Below are positions 1 through 9,850 of a DNA stretch of 64,000 nucleotides, one piece after another. The notes below the pieces were generated by a model. It was given only the letters and a program-made list of their open reading frames with translations. It made no database searches and had not been told where the DNA came from. Where the stretch lies: assembly GCF_964019485.1 (NCBI RefSeq), contig NZ_OZ026448.1:248001-312000 (forward strand). The letters run 5' to 3'. Origin of the DNA: Spiroplasma endosymbiont of Agriotes lineatus (GTDB taxonomy: Bacteria; Bacillota_I; Bacilli_A; Mycoplasmatales; Nriv7). Made by a program: the position numbers and the translations under genes. The stretch's first letter is position 1. Each line of letters starts with the position of its first letter.

Positions 1-949
1 CTTCTTTTAAACGATTATTAATTATTTGTCAAGTTAATCTTGCGATCATCGCAGCATTATCAGTACAGTATTTGTTATCAGGAAGAACTACTGTGGTATT
101 TTTTGTTGCTAAGTTTTCAATCTTAGTTCGTAAGACACTATTAGCAGCAACGCCGCCGACCATCGTTATCATTTTTGGATGATATTTTTTTATTGCCATT
201 GTTAATTTTTTAATTAAAATATTAGTTGCTTGTTCTTGAAAAGAACAAGCAATATCTTCTTTTCTAAATTTTAATTGGCGAGCGTTCAATTTTATAATTA
301 AATTTGCTACTGCAGATTTCAAACCACTAAATGAAAAGTCAAAACTGTTATCATTTTTCCCTAATGGAAGTTCAAAAATATTTTGTCCTTTTTTTGCTAT
401 TTTATCAATTATTGGTCCACCCGGATATTCAAGTTCTAACAATCTTGCTACTTTATCATAAGCTTCACCGACAGCATCATCATAAGTTTCTCCTAAAATA
501 TGAAAATCAAGATGTTTTTTCATTAAAACTAATTGGGTATGGCCGCCGGATACTACTAAGATTATTAAGGGAAACTTAAATTCATTATTAATGGCAGCAC
601 TATAAATATGACCTTCAATGTGATTACAAGCAATGAGTGGTTTTTTTAACATTAATGATATTGTTTGGGCACAAACTTTACCGATGTGAAGCGAACCACT
701 TAATCCGGGATGATCAGTGTAACCAATGTAGTCAATATCATGATATTGTATTTGTGCTTGTTTAATTGCTTCTTTTAAAACATAACTAATTTTTGAAATA
801 TGAAGTCTTGAAGCAATTTCAGGAACAACTCCGCCATATTGTTGGTGTTTAGCTATTTGTGAGAAAATAATATTGCTTTTAACTTTCTTATCTTTATATA
901 TTGATATTGATGTTTCATCACAACTTGTTTCAATGGCTAAGATGGTCAT
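1..949 (-). CDS. tsaD: tRNA N6-threonylcarbamoyladenosine synthase subunit TsaD (3' end beyond window)
   Basis: TsaD transfers the threonylcarbamoyl group to A37 of ANN-decoding tRNAs, working with TsaB and TsaE. The protein starts MTILAIETSCDETS, the family signature. It carries the metal-binding HIEGH motif near residue 113, the VSGGHTQ loop near 134 and GGVAANSVLR near the C-terminus. An in-frame TGA (Trp) at 29-31 is followed by about nine more codons running off the left edge, so the stop is not seen. The start is supported by AAGGAG 8 nt upstream. A DeoR-like gene fragment ends 12 nt upstream, suggesting a former operon. The reading frame is intact throughout. Confidence 0.96.
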
Positions 950-961
950 ATTTTTTTCTCC

Positions 962-1066
962 TTAATTAATAACAATAATTGAATTACTTATTTCGTTAAT
1001 ATTGGGTAATGATTTATTGTTTGTAATAAATATATCATATTCCTTTAAATTCGCATATTTAATAAG
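962..1066 (-). pseudogene. C-terminal remnant of a DeoR-family transcriptional regulator
   Basis: An open frame of about 34 codons ends in a stop 12 nt before tsaD. Its translation begins ALIKYANLKEYDIFITNN and ends IIVIN. The pattern of a (F/A)(L/V)K(F/Y)A-L-(E/D)(F/Y)D--IT(D/N) followed by a short strand is typical of the extreme C-terminus of DeoR/GlpR sugar-operon repressors. The upstream part is missing: the frame runs into an end-A repeat at 1066. The family assignment is from pattern memory on a short fragment, so it is tentative. Confidence 0.45.
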
Positions 1067-1181
1067 AGCGCATAAAGTTTTGTTAGGTAGGTAAAGATTT
1101 AAATAGTTTTAAAAGGTCGCGTTTATTTTTCTTAGTTATTTTTTCTTTTTTTAAAAATAACTAAGAAAAATAAACGCGACC
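1066..1181. repeat. Composite of repeat ends A and B with a perfect 29-bp inverted repeat
   Basis: Positions 1066-1110 hold an A-type end (GCGCATAAAGTTTTGTTAGG) with its inner flank. Then 1115-1143 and 1153-1181 are exact reverse complements: two B-type ends (GGTCGCGTTTATTTTTCTTA) facing each other over a 9-nt spacer. It would fold as a long hairpin. The same A and B ends occur singly at many other places in the window. Confidence 0.8.
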
Positions 1182-1325
1182 ACTTGTACATAACCTTTAA
1201 TTTTATCTACTATTTTGATAATATTATTTTTTAAGCGAAGTACAAACGTTAGATAAATACAAAGATAAAAATGAATTTTATAGTTTAAGTAGGCATAAAA
1301 TGTTATGGTTATGTACCAAGTCTAT
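1182..1325. repeat. 144-bp non-coding inverted-repeat element (MITE-2), copy 1
   Basis: Near-identical copies lie at 9153-9290, 13854-13999 and 62098-62242. The ends are inverted repeats (AGACTTGGTACATAAC on the left, GTTATGTACCAAGTCT on the right). There is no coding potential. In this copy the left end is eroded to ACTTGTACATAACC. Confidence 0.8.
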
Positions 1326-1335
1326 TAAATTAAAC

Positions 1336-1366
1336 AAAAAGCTGGTAACTCAATTACCAGCTTTTT
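1336..1366 (-). terminator. Rho-independent terminator after trmL copy 1
   Basis: The 13-nt arm AAAAAGCTGGTAA pairs with TTACCAGCTTTTT over a 5-nt loop, with a U-run on the minus strand. The same hairpin follows the second trmL copy at 9304. Confidence 0.8.
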
Positions 1367-1887
1367 AATTTTGTAAATAATCTTTACCTTTTTGAATTTC
1401 ATTTAAAGATAAATCTAAATAATCTAATTGCTGTAAAACCTCATAACTTACAGCACAAACAACATTGGCGACATTAAGACTGCGAATATTAATTACTTCA
1501 TTGGTAAACCCGAAAACATTGATTCAAATGCTCTTGTAATATCGTTTTTGGAATACCAGACGATTCTTTACCGAATACTAAATATATTGGTGTTTCACTT
1601 TTTGTAAAATCAATAGCACTAGGTGGTTTTTGACCATATCTTGTGGAAAAAAATAAGTTAGAATTAGGATTTTTACTAAGAAAACTATTTCAATCTTCAT
1701 AACTTTCATATTGTAAAAATTCAAAATAGTTAGCAGATGACCGAATAATAAAACGATCATCTAAAAAGAACCCTAATGGTTCAATTAAATGCAGTTTGGC
1801 ATTAATAGCAACACAAGTTCGCATAACAGAACCAACATTACCAGCAATTTCTGGTTCATATAAAACAATGTTAATTTTAGTATTCAT
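1365..1887 (-). pseudogene. trmL: trmL copy 1, tRNA (cytidine(34)-2'-O)-methyltransferase, frameshifted
   Basis: This SPOUT-family 2'-O-methyltransferase modifies the wobble base of tRNA-Leu. The N-terminus (MNTKINIVLYEPEIAGNVGS) and the FGKESSGIP region match the family. Around 1490-1515 there are four extra bases compared with the second copy (9332-9850). These shift the frame just before the RLPM..IRSLN motif and give an early stop, so the SAM-binding knot is lost. The ATG overlaps the end of the rdgB remnant and has an AAGGAAG site. The rest is almost identical to copy 2, so this is a recent duplicate now decaying, or carries a sequencing error. Confidence 0.85.
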
Positions 1888-2369
1888 TATTATCTTCCTT
1901 ACTTATTCAATTAACCATCTTTTGTATTGCTATCGCACGATGTGATATTTGATTTTTTTCTTGTGCTGTTATTTCACCTAGCGTTTTTTTATATTCTGGT
2001 AAATAAAATATGGTATCATATCATAACCAAAACCATAATTACTTTGGCATTCACTATGAATTAAACCATTTAACAAACCGACAAAAACTTTTTCAATATT
2101 TTTAGTAACATCAACAAAAGCAAGAGCACAAACATAGCGACAATCTCGGAATTTAATATTTATCATCTTTTCTAAAATAACATTAGACGCTTGCATAAAA
2201 CCATCAGTTGTATCCATTCAACGCGTCGAATAAATTTCTAGGAAATTATCTAATGCTAATATTTCTAATCCAGAATCATCACCTAAAGCTGGTTTTTGTA
2301 ATAATTTGCTTAAAATTCTTGCCTTAATTAAAGAATTTTCAACAAATGTTACCCCTATTTCTTCAATAG
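1877..2369 (-). pseudogene. rdgB: rdgB/HAM1 (XTP/dITP diphosphatase) copy 1, N-terminally truncated by IS3
   Basis: RdgB hydrolyses non-canonical purine triphosphates. The remnant keeps the GDDSGLEI substrate motif, the R-W-MDTTDG stretch and the C-terminal SHRA motif. The first roughly 40 residues, including the usual T-N--K--E motif, are replaced by the IS3 end at 2370. A 5-bp duplication (ATGAT) near 2010 shifts the frame where [13 protein letters not shown] is expected, giving a premature stop in this copy. It overlaps the trmL start, as an operon partner would. Confidence 0.8.
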
Positions 2370-2398
2370 TGGATTGGCAACCCTTTTTAGGACAATTT

Positions 2399-3235
2399 TT
2401 ATATAGACATTTGTTTTCTAAAAGTAACTGGAGATAAATAATTTAAACTGCCATGTATTCTAAGATTATTGTATCAATTAATGTAATCAAATAATTCAAG
2501 TTCTAATTGTGCAAGATCATTGAATTTTCTACCATTAATAAATTCTGTTTTAAAAACTTTATAAGTTGCTTCAGCAACTGCATTATCATATGGACAACCC
2601 TTCGCACTCAATGATCTTTGAATTTTAAATGTAGATAATAATTGATCAATTATATTATTTTTAAACTCATTACCTCGGTCGGTATGAAATATTTCAATTT
2701 TTGATAATGGTCTAGTAATTCGCATAATAGCTTGATAAACCAACTCCGTATTTTTATTTGGTCCGGAACTATAACCAACAATCTCGCGATTATACAAATC
2801 AATTAGGAGACACACATAAAATCATTTAAAACCCACTTTTATATAAGTTAAGTCACTAACGATGGTTTCATTTATTTTTCTATTATTAAAGTCTCGGTTT
2901 ACAATGTTATTTACTGGATCATTATTTACTTGAATATTTTTGCATTTAAGTCTTGTTTTTGTGTACTTTGATATCAAATTATTGTTTTTTATAATATTTC
3001 TAATTTTATGTCTAGATAGGTTAATACTTTTATGAGCTAATACTACTTTGATTTTTCGGGCTCCATAGACTTGGTGGCTTTCGTTAAATGCACTAATAAT
3101 TTCTTGATTATAATTATTCACTATTTTCCTTGTGTATTTATTAATTTGATAATAGTAATTGGATTTTGAAATATTTAATAATTGACATATTTTTCTTATC
3201 GAATATTTTTTCTTATTGCTATTAATTATTGTTAT
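2399..3235 (-). CDS. IS3-A OrfB, DDE transposase domain (expressed by -1 frameshift)
   Basis: This is the rve-type integrase core of the IS3 family. From the N-terminus it shows an HTH_21-like region ([13 protein letters not shown]), then SDLTYI (first Asp), FHTDRGNEF (second Asp) and [13 protein letters not shown] (catalytic Glu), and the closing [15 protein letters not shown]. In-frame TGA is Trp at GFKW and at YINW. No good ATG begins the frame; fusion to OrfA through the A-run is assumed. Most other copies in the window have frameshifts here, so this copy may supply transposase for the rest. Confidence 0.85.
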
Positions 3236-3510
3236 TTTTTGGCCATTATCAGTGCGGCTTGCTTTAAAATGTCATTTTCCATTTTCAAGTCTTTAAGTTC
3301 TTTTCGTAAAGTTATTATTTCATTTTCTTCTAGTGTGCGATTGTCTTTTGCTTTAAATGAACCAGAATTATTATAATTTTTAACTCAACTATAAATAGTT
3401 GGTTTTGGTAAATTATATTCTTTCCCTAAATTAATAACACTTTTGCCATTTTTGTATAGCATGACAATTTGTTTTTTAAATTCTTCAAAGTATGAGGTTT
3501 TATTTCCCAT
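3232..3510 (-). CDS. IS3-A OrfA, helix-turn-helix protein
   Basis: This 92-residue protein starts [16 protein letters not shown] and ends LIMAKK. The N-terminal half is the helix-turn-helix that binds the element ends ([20 protein letters not shown]). The C-terminal half is a leucine-zipper-like coiled coil ([19 protein letters not shown]). It ends in an A-rich CCAAAAAATAA stretch that overlaps the orfB frame, the usual layout for a -1 programmed frameshift to OrfAB. AGAAGGAATATAAAA precedes the ATG. Confidence 0.9.
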
Positions 3511-3581
3511 TTTTATATTCCTTCTTTCTTAATAATTTCGAAGTCTATATAATTATGATCCAACTTATTGTAGCCTATCCA

Positions 3582-4134
3582 ATGATCCAGTAAATAACAT
3601 TGTAAACCGAGACTTTAATAATAGAAAAATAAATGAAATTATCGTTAGTGACTTAACTTATATAAAAGTGGGTTTTAAATGATTTTATGTGTGTCTCCTA
3701 ATTGATTTGTATAATCGCGAGATTGTTGGTTATAGTTCCGGACCAAATAAAAATACGGAATTGGTTTATCAAGCTATTATGCGAATTACTAGACCATTAT
3801 CAAAAATTGAAATATTTCATACCGACTGAGGTAATGAGTTTAAAAATAATATAATTGATCAATTATTATCTACATTTAAAATTCAAAGATCATTGAGTGC
3901 GAAGGGTTGTCCATATGATAATGCAGTTGCTGAAGCAACTTATAAAGTTTTTAAAACAGAATTTATTAATGGCAGAAAATTCAATGATCTTGCACAATTA
4001 GAACTTGAATTATTTGATTACATTAATTGATACAATAATCTTAGAATACACGGCAGTTTAAATTATTTATCTCCAGTTACTTTTAGAAAACAAATGTCTA
4101 TATAAAAATTGTCCTAAAAAGGGTTGCCAATCCA
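3582..4134 (+). pseudogene. IS3-A copy 2, 3' half only
   Basis: This is the second half of orfB from NDPVNNIV to the stop at 4105, plus the right end CCAATCCA. It is nearly identical to copy 1 but on the opposite strand and joined to it at 3581/3582. It lacks orfA and the first third of orfB. The HTD motif reads HTDW here because CGA has become TGA. Confidence 0.9.
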
Positions 4135-4240
4135 ATTATAGTTATATACCAAGTATAATGTAGCTATCTGTTATTAAATTATGAAATATTTTGCTATCAA
4201 TAAGCAAGATTTTTATTTAATTTTTATAAATTAAAAATCC

Positions 4241-4268
4241 AAAAAAAGTTAAGTAAATACTTAACTTT
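4241..4268 (-). terminator. Rho-independent terminator after gapN
   Basis: AAAGTTAAGTA pairs with TACTTAACTTT over two bases. On the minus strand it is followed by a run of seven T, about 30 nt past the gapN stop. The stretch 4135-4240 holds only a worn MITE-2-like end (ATACCAAGT). Confidence 0.75.
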
Positions 4269-4299
4269 AAAAACAATATCATTATTAAATTTCTTGTTA

Positions 4300-5727
4300 T
4301 TATTTTTCTGCCTTTCAGTTAAAAACAATTCCTTTATATCGTGTCATTGACAATAATGCTTCTCTGATTCCTTGTACACCCATCCCTGAATCTTTAACTC
4401 CTAAAAAAGGGAAATAATCTGGTCCGCGTTGAGGGACATCATTAATGTTAATTGAACCAACATCTAATTGATTAGCAATTTTAATCGCCATATCAATATT
4501 ATTAGTAAAAATTGATGCTTGTAAACCATATTTAGAATCATTTGCAAGCGTAATCGCTTCATCAATTGATGTTACTCTGATAATTGGCAACACCGGTCCA
4601 AATGGTTCAATCCAAGCAATATCCATATCTTTAGTAACATTATCAATAATTGTTGGATACCACAAATTATTTTTTCTAATATTTCCCAAAACTAACGATG
4701 CTTTTTTTTCTAACGCCTCATCAACTAATTTTTGAAGAATATTGCTTGTTTTCATATCAATAATTGGGGTAATATCAGCATTATCATTAGGACTACCAAC
4801 TGTTAATTTTTCTGTTTCAATTTTAATTAAAGATACCAATTCATCAGCAATCGTATTATCAACTAAAACTCTTTTAATAGCAGTACATCTTTGACCTGAA
4901 TAACTAAATGCTCCTTTAACAATTTTTTTAACCGTCATTGCTAGATCACAGTCTTTAAGAACAATAGCCGGATCTTTACCACCTAATTCCAAAATAATAT
5001 CTACTTTGTTAGCAATCTTAGTAATATGTTTTCCCGTGACATCAGAACCAGTAAAAGAAATAACATCAATTGCCGGATGAGTTACTAAACTATCACCAAT
5101 AACATTTCCCCTACCAGCAACAGCATTAATGACGCCAGCAGGAAAATTAGCATCAAATGCTAACTTAGCTAAAAACAATCCTGTTAAAGAACTTTGTGAA
5201 GATGATTTAAATACCACTGTATTTCCCATAATTAATGCCGGAATTATTTTTGCTAATGATAAATTAACAGGATAGTTAAAAGGTGAAATTGCTAAAACAA
5301 CTCCTTTAGCAACTCGTGAAAAAATTGCCAACTTATTTTTCACATTAAAAGCATCGCCAGTATATGATTCAGGATAAATACGATATGCTTCATTAACAGT
5401 AAAATCAATATATTCAATTGTACGATTAATTTCAGAAATAGCTGCTTTTTTACCCTTAGCAATTTCTAAAACCATCAAATTAGCAAGCACATCAGTATTT
5501 TCAATAATTAACTGCTTTCATTGTTCAATAAACTTAATTCTTTCATTAATTAATAACCCTTCTCATTGCTTTTGGGCATTCTTAGCTGCTAAAAACGCAT
5601 CATTAATATTTTCTAACGAAAGAGCAGGAACACTACCAATTACTTCTAATGTGTTCGGACTTGTAATTTCAATAACATTTGTAGAAGAAAACAATTTACC
5701 ATTAATTAATGCTTGACCTTTTTCCAT
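4300..5727 (-). CDS. gapN: NADP-dependent non-phosphorylating glyceraldehyde-3-phosphate dehydrogenase
   Basis: This cytosolic aldehyde dehydrogenase oxidises glyceraldehyde-3-phosphate directly to 3-phosphoglycerate and makes NADPH without ATP. It is 475 residues, the usual GapN length. Visible motifs are ISPFNYPVNL, the cofactor-fold GSDVTGK, the general-base ELGGKDP and the catalytic SGQRCTAIKR cysteine, then EPFGPVLP. TGA codes Trp near residues 69 and 82 and close to the C-terminus. The start MEKGQALINGK follows AGAGGTGAT at good spacing, and a TATAAT -10 lies at 5747-5752. The frame is clean and ends at its own terminator. With gpmI it belongs to lower glycolysis; assignment within the ALDH family is by overall resemblance. 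Confidence 0.92.
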
Positions 5728-5799
5728 TTTATCACCTCTAAATATAATTATATCGTTTTTAATTTTAAAAACAGAAAAATTAATTATTCTAATGTTGCT

Positions 5800-7436
5800 T
5801 TTTCTGTTTCATCTTTAGATCGTCCAGAATATTTGCAATTTGCCGGTGGAATTAAGTCGTCTCGTCTCATTCGCTGTTATTTGAACCATCAGGGAGAGGG
5901 GTATAAAGGCTGTTGAATTTAATACATTAAAGTCATAAATTTTAAAATTATAATTAAAGGTATTTGTTTTATGGTATAAAGGAAAAGTTAAGGTAAAAAT
6001 ATTAATGCCATAGCGAATATCAATGTCGGTATTAAGGTAATTGATGCTGGTTAGCAGTTTTGCTGGTTGGCAAGGCAATCAGTTTATTATCGTAAGATTT
6101 AAGGACATTAAAATCAATTTGATAAATGCTATTGGTGTTGTTGATAGTATTAAAATTTTCTTGGTGCGTTTTTTTATCAAAAGTAAAAAAATAACTTCTT
6201 AGTAATAATTCTGAATTACCAGTAACATTGATTAAGTATTTTTTGGGATAAAAAGTAATTAACGAGCGATAAAAGAAACTGATTTGAATAAAGTAATCTT
6301 TGTTGTAATTATCTACTCCCTTAAAATCAATTTCGTTATAAGTTTTTTCATCCATATCAAAAGTCTTATAAAATAAACTAGCAAAGAAATTGCCGAGAAT
6401 TTCATAGATTTCGCTAAAAATATTTTTATAATTGTTAATGTTAATACTAGAAATGTTGTTTTTAAAATAAAGGTAAATGTCATTTTTTAATTCAGGGTCA
6501 TAACGCAGAAAACTAAATTTAACATTAAGATAATTTAATGTTCCAAAAAGATGCTTAATTAGGTAATAATCATTAGTCTTTTCGGTGCCGTATTTTCAGA
6601 TTTTACTTTCACTGTGCAATAAATTGTAAATAGTCATTACCTGCGATTAAGATTTTATTAAAAGCTTTCATTTTTAAAACATTCTTATTAATTTCATTCT
6701 CACTACCAGAAGTCTCATGATAAAAATAGCTTTCATCTTTAAAGCCGTGATTTTTAATCATAAATTCTTTATAGTAACCTTTTTCTAAGGTATCAATGAA
6801 ATTAAATACGGGGGTTCAATAGAGATAAGAGTAATTAAATTTATCAAAATCACCACGGTGAATCATTAAGTAATCAAGATTATCAAAAATATCGTTATAG
6901 TTATGGTTACCGTAAAAATTGGTGGTTGTTTCTGACAAATCAATATCCGTACTTGGTTTAGTTTCTAATTTTGCTAAAAATTTTTTAACATGAAATTTGT
7001 TTGAACCCGGATAATTATACTCTTGTATTGTTATTTTTACATCTTTAATTTTTTTAGCAGTATAAAAATATTCAATATTTGTTTTTTGAAAATCTTTATC
7101 AAAAAATTCTCTTTCTTCTAGGATGTTGTTTTCTTTTTTATAATTATAAATTTCTTTAATTTCTTTAAATACCGGTTCATTGGTAAAGACAGCAAACCCT
7201 CTAGTGTTTTCTCCATAATTTTTTATTTCCAAAGGTAATTGCTCTTTTACTGAATCAATATTAATATATACTGGGTCACTGCCTTTTCTATACAATGATT
7301 GTAAATAACTGTTATTTATTTCTGAAAATTTTAAGTCATATGTTTTATATTGAAATTGTTGTGTTTCGCTTTCTTTTTTAGAACAGCCGACTATTGATAA
7401 TATTGTTAATGTGGAAAGAGTTATTATATTTAAAAT
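5800..7436 (-). pseudogene. Plectrovirus adsorption-like (pIII-like) gene, broken
   Basis: This is one of about seven versions of the largest phage gene in the window. Shared landmarks are LDYLMIHRGDFDKFNYSYLY, EIYEILGNFFASLFY, FIQIGFFYRSLITFYPKKY and PPANCKYSGR. This version begins with a lipoprotein signal (LSIVGCSKKE lipobox) rather than the secretory signal of other copies. Its true start is cut off by an IS3-B end at 7437. Frameshifts occur near 6622 and 6060, and the C-terminal membrane segment is missing. The family role (surface or adsorption protein) is inferred from size, signal and position. Confidence 0.75.
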
Positions 7437-8842
7437 TGGATAGGTTACAATAAGTTGGACCACATTTATGTGAACTTTCAAAATAAGATAAAATTATATA
7501 AGAAAGTAGGAATATAAAAATGGTCAAAAATTCATATACAGATGAATTTAAAAAACAAATTGTCGTGCTTTATCAAAACGGGAAAAGCATTATTGAAATT
7601 ATTAATGAATAGGGTATTTCAAAATCTGCTATTTATAATTGAATAAAATCATTCGATAATTATGATTCTTTTAAAGCAAAAGATATCAAAGTAATGAAGA
7701 AAATGAATTAATTTACTTACGAAAAGAAAACCAACAATTACAAATGGAAAAAGATATTTTAAAGCAAGCGGCACTGATAATGGCCAAAAAATAACAATAA
7801 TTAATAACAACAAAAACAAATATTCAGTGAGGAAAATATGTAAGATTTTGGGTTTATCAAAATCAACATATTAATATTATTATCAACCTAATAAATGTAT
7901 TAACAAGCAGGTTAATAATTATGAACAAGAAGTTATCAGTGCATTTAATAAAAGTCGCAAAATTTATGGGGCTCGTAAAATTAAAGCCGTTTTAATAAGA
8001 AAAGATACCATCTTATCGCGGCGAAAAATCAGATGCATTATGATCAAAAATAATTTGGTTTCTAAATACACCAAATTAAAATATCGTAATCACAAAACAA
8101 CAGCCAATAATGCCAAAATCAGTAATGTTTAAACCGTGAATTTAACAATAAAAACCAAATAAAGCTGTTGTTAGTGATTTAACATATGTGCAAGTTGATG
8201 GGAAATGACATTATATTTGCTTATTAATTGACTTGTTTAATCGCGAAGTAATTGACTATAATGCCGGGCCAAACAAAACCGCCGAACTAAGTTCAACAAG
8301 CTTTTCATAAAATAACACGATCATTAAATAAAATCACTTTATTTCATACCGATCGTGGCATGAGGGACGCATAAAGTTTTGTTAGGTGGGAAAATGTTTA
8401 AATAATTTTTAATGACAAGCAACGACAATTTAATTATCATTTTATTTAAAAAATAAGTAATAAAACAAAATATTTAATATCAACAAACATAATCTCAATA
8501 AAAGGTTATAAAAACTAAGAAAAACGCTTATAAAAACAACATTAAAATAAGTTTTTACAACAAAAATCATACATAAGAAATATATACTTAATTTGAATAT
8601 TGAAATAATTTATAGTAAATGATTATTTTTTCTTTTTTAAAAAATACCTAAGAAAACTAAACGCGGCCGTAATTGAGTTCAAAAATAAAATCATTGATGA
8701 AATTTTAATAATCTTTAATATTAAAAGATCATTAAGCGATAAAGGTTGTCCTTATGATAATGCTGTGCCTGAAACAACTTACAAAACCTTTAAAACGGAA
8801 TTTATTAAGGGTAAAAAATTTGAAAATTTAACACAATTAAAA
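7437..8842 (+). mobile_element. IS3-family element type B, degenerate, with 304-bp repeat inserted
   Basis: The left end is TGGATAGGTTACAATAAG. An orfA-like frame starts at 7520 ([20 protein letters not shown]) but meets TAG after NE and loses a base near 7690. The orfB-like frame (RKICKILGLSKST, GARKIKAVLIRKD, LLIDLFNREVI) has several stops. Inside the HTDRG-N-EF motif the element is split by the repeat at 8365-8668, after which KGCPYDNA and TEFIKG resume. The 3' end is missing. Clearly inactive. Confidence 0.88.
8365..8668. repeat. 304-bp A/B-ended repeat (MITE-1), copy a
   Basis: This non-coding unit is bounded by end A (GGACGCATAAAGTTTTGTTA) and end B (reverse complement GGCCGCGTTTAGTTTTCTTA), which are imperfect inverted repeats of about 23 bp. 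It interrupts an IS3-B transposase. The 9 bases on each side (tggcatgag and gtaattgag) both resemble the uninterrupted sequence ggtaatgag, consistent with a 9-bp target duplication. Confidence 0.85.
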
Positions 8843-9099
8843 CGCGTCCTAATTGTTCAATTTTCTGATTTTTTGGTTTCATATTCAAAGACTTTATGAT
8901 TCATTAACTGATAATAAGCTGTTCTATTAATACTTTCAATTGTTTTTAAATTTTCTTTAATAATGGTCATAGCAATTTTTTTATTATTTTTTTCTTCGGT
9001 AATATTATATTCAGAATTAAAACCAACAATAACTAAAGGTGGTAGTATTAAAAATAAAAGTGATGTAAAAATTTTTAATAATTGATAAACATTTTTCAT
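8779..9099 (-). CDS. Hypothetical membrane-anchored protein, probably truncated
   Basis: I do not recognise this protein. It starts MKNVYQLLKIFTSLLFLILP, a strongly hydrophobic N-terminal segment of about 25 residues that would act as a signal anchor. A polar stretch with a predicted coiled-coil-like composition follows (KKIAMTIIKENLKTIESINR). AGAAAGGA lies 10 nt upstream of the ATG. After KKSEN the frame enters IS3-B sequence through a TGA (Trp) and stops about 26 codons later, so the original C-terminus has probably been lost to the IS junction at 8842. Confidence 0.5.
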
Positions 9100-9152
9100 A
9101 TTTTTAAATTATCCTTTCTGATGTTAACTGTTAATAAAATGCAATAGAATTG

Positions 9153-9290
9153 GCACATAACCTTTAATTTTATTTACTATTTTGATAATATTATTTTTTA
9201 GGTGAAGTACAAATGTTAGATAAATACAAAGATAAAAATGAATTTTATAGTTTAAGTAGGCATAAAATGTTATGGTTATGTACCAAGTCT
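9153..9290. repeat. MITE-2, copy 2
   Basis: About 96% identical to copy 1 at 1182-1325. The left terminus is reduced to GGCACATAACC and the right terminus GTTATGTACCAAGTCT is complete. It marks the left edge of the duplicated trmL/rdgB/IS3 block. Confidence 0.78.
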
Positions 9291-9303
9291 ATTAAATTAA
9301 ACA

Positions 9304-9334
9304 AAAAGCTGGTAACTCAATTACCAGCTTTTTA
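9304..9334 (-). terminator. Rho-independent terminator after trmL copy 2
   Basis: Identical hairpin to the one after copy 1: AAAAAGCTGGTAA paired with TTACCAGCTTTTT, with T-rich flanks. Confidence 0.8.
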
Positions 9335-9850
9335 ATTTTGTAAATAATCTTTACCTTTTTGAATTTCATTTAAAGATAAATCTAAATAATCTAATTGCCG
9401 TAAAACCTCATAACTTACAGCACAAACAACATTGGCGACATTAAGACTGCGAATATTAATACTCATTGGTAAACGAAAACATTGATTCAAATGTTCTTGT
9501 AATATCGTTTTTGGAATACCAGACGATTCTTTACCGAATACTAAATATATTGGTGTTTCACTTTTTGTAAAATCAATAGCACTAGGTGGTTTTTGACCAT
9601 ATCTTGTGGAAAAAAATAAGTTAGAATTAGGATTTTTACTAAGAAAACTATTTCAATCTTCATAACTTTCATATTGTAAAAATTCAAAATAGTTAGCAGA
9701 TGACCGAATAATAAAACGATCATCTAAAAAGAACCCTAATGGTTCAATTAAATGCAGTTTGGCATTAATAGCAACACAAGTTCGCATAACAGAACCAACA
9801 TTACCAGCAATTTCTGGTTCATATAAAACAATGTTAATTTTAGTATTCAT
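9332..9850 (-). CDS. trmL: tRNA (cytidine(34)-2'-O)-methyltransferase
   Basis: TrmL is a homodimeric SpoU/TrmD (SPOUT) enzyme that 2'-O-methylates wobble C34 or cmnm5U34 of tRNA-Leu with S-adenosylmethionine. It is 172 residues, slightly above the usual 155-165. Motifs are NVGSVMRTC near the start, LVFGKESSGIP in the knot and FRLPMSINIRSLNVANVV, which carries the conserved Asn-Ser/Leu-Asn loop. TGA (Trp) follows ESYED. The AAGGAAGATAAT ribosome site lies inside the upstream rdgB frame, which overlaps this ATG. This is the intact member of the duplicated pair. Confidence 0.93.

Larger units (their letters stand above)
1186..3581. repeat. Duplicated block, first copy: MITE-2 / trmL / rdgB' / IS3-A
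   Basis: This segment matches 9157-11546 at a nearly constant offset of about 7,963 bp. Similarity begins inside MITE-2 and ends exactly at the IS3 end. The two copies differ by small indels and scattered substitutions. Confidence 0.85.
2370..3581 (-). mobile_element. IS3-family element type A, copy 1 (apparently complete)
   Basis: The element is 1212 bp with imperfect terminal inverted repeats: TGGATAGGCTACAATAAG at the transposase start side and TGGATTGGCAACCC at the other. It has overlapping orfA and orfB in the IS150-like arrangement. This is the only copy wholly inside the window in which both frames look intact. The right end abuts a second, inverted partial copy, so no target duplication can be read. 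Confidence 0.9.

Noticed and set aside
331..579. Open frame on the plus strand across tsaD
   Set aside because: It is the antisense shadow of the intact tsaD gene, with no ribosome site and no family resemblance.
3182..3376. Plus-strand frame [20 protein letters not shown], repeated at 60776 on the other strand
   Set aside because: Antisense of IS3-A orfA; appears wherever that IS does.
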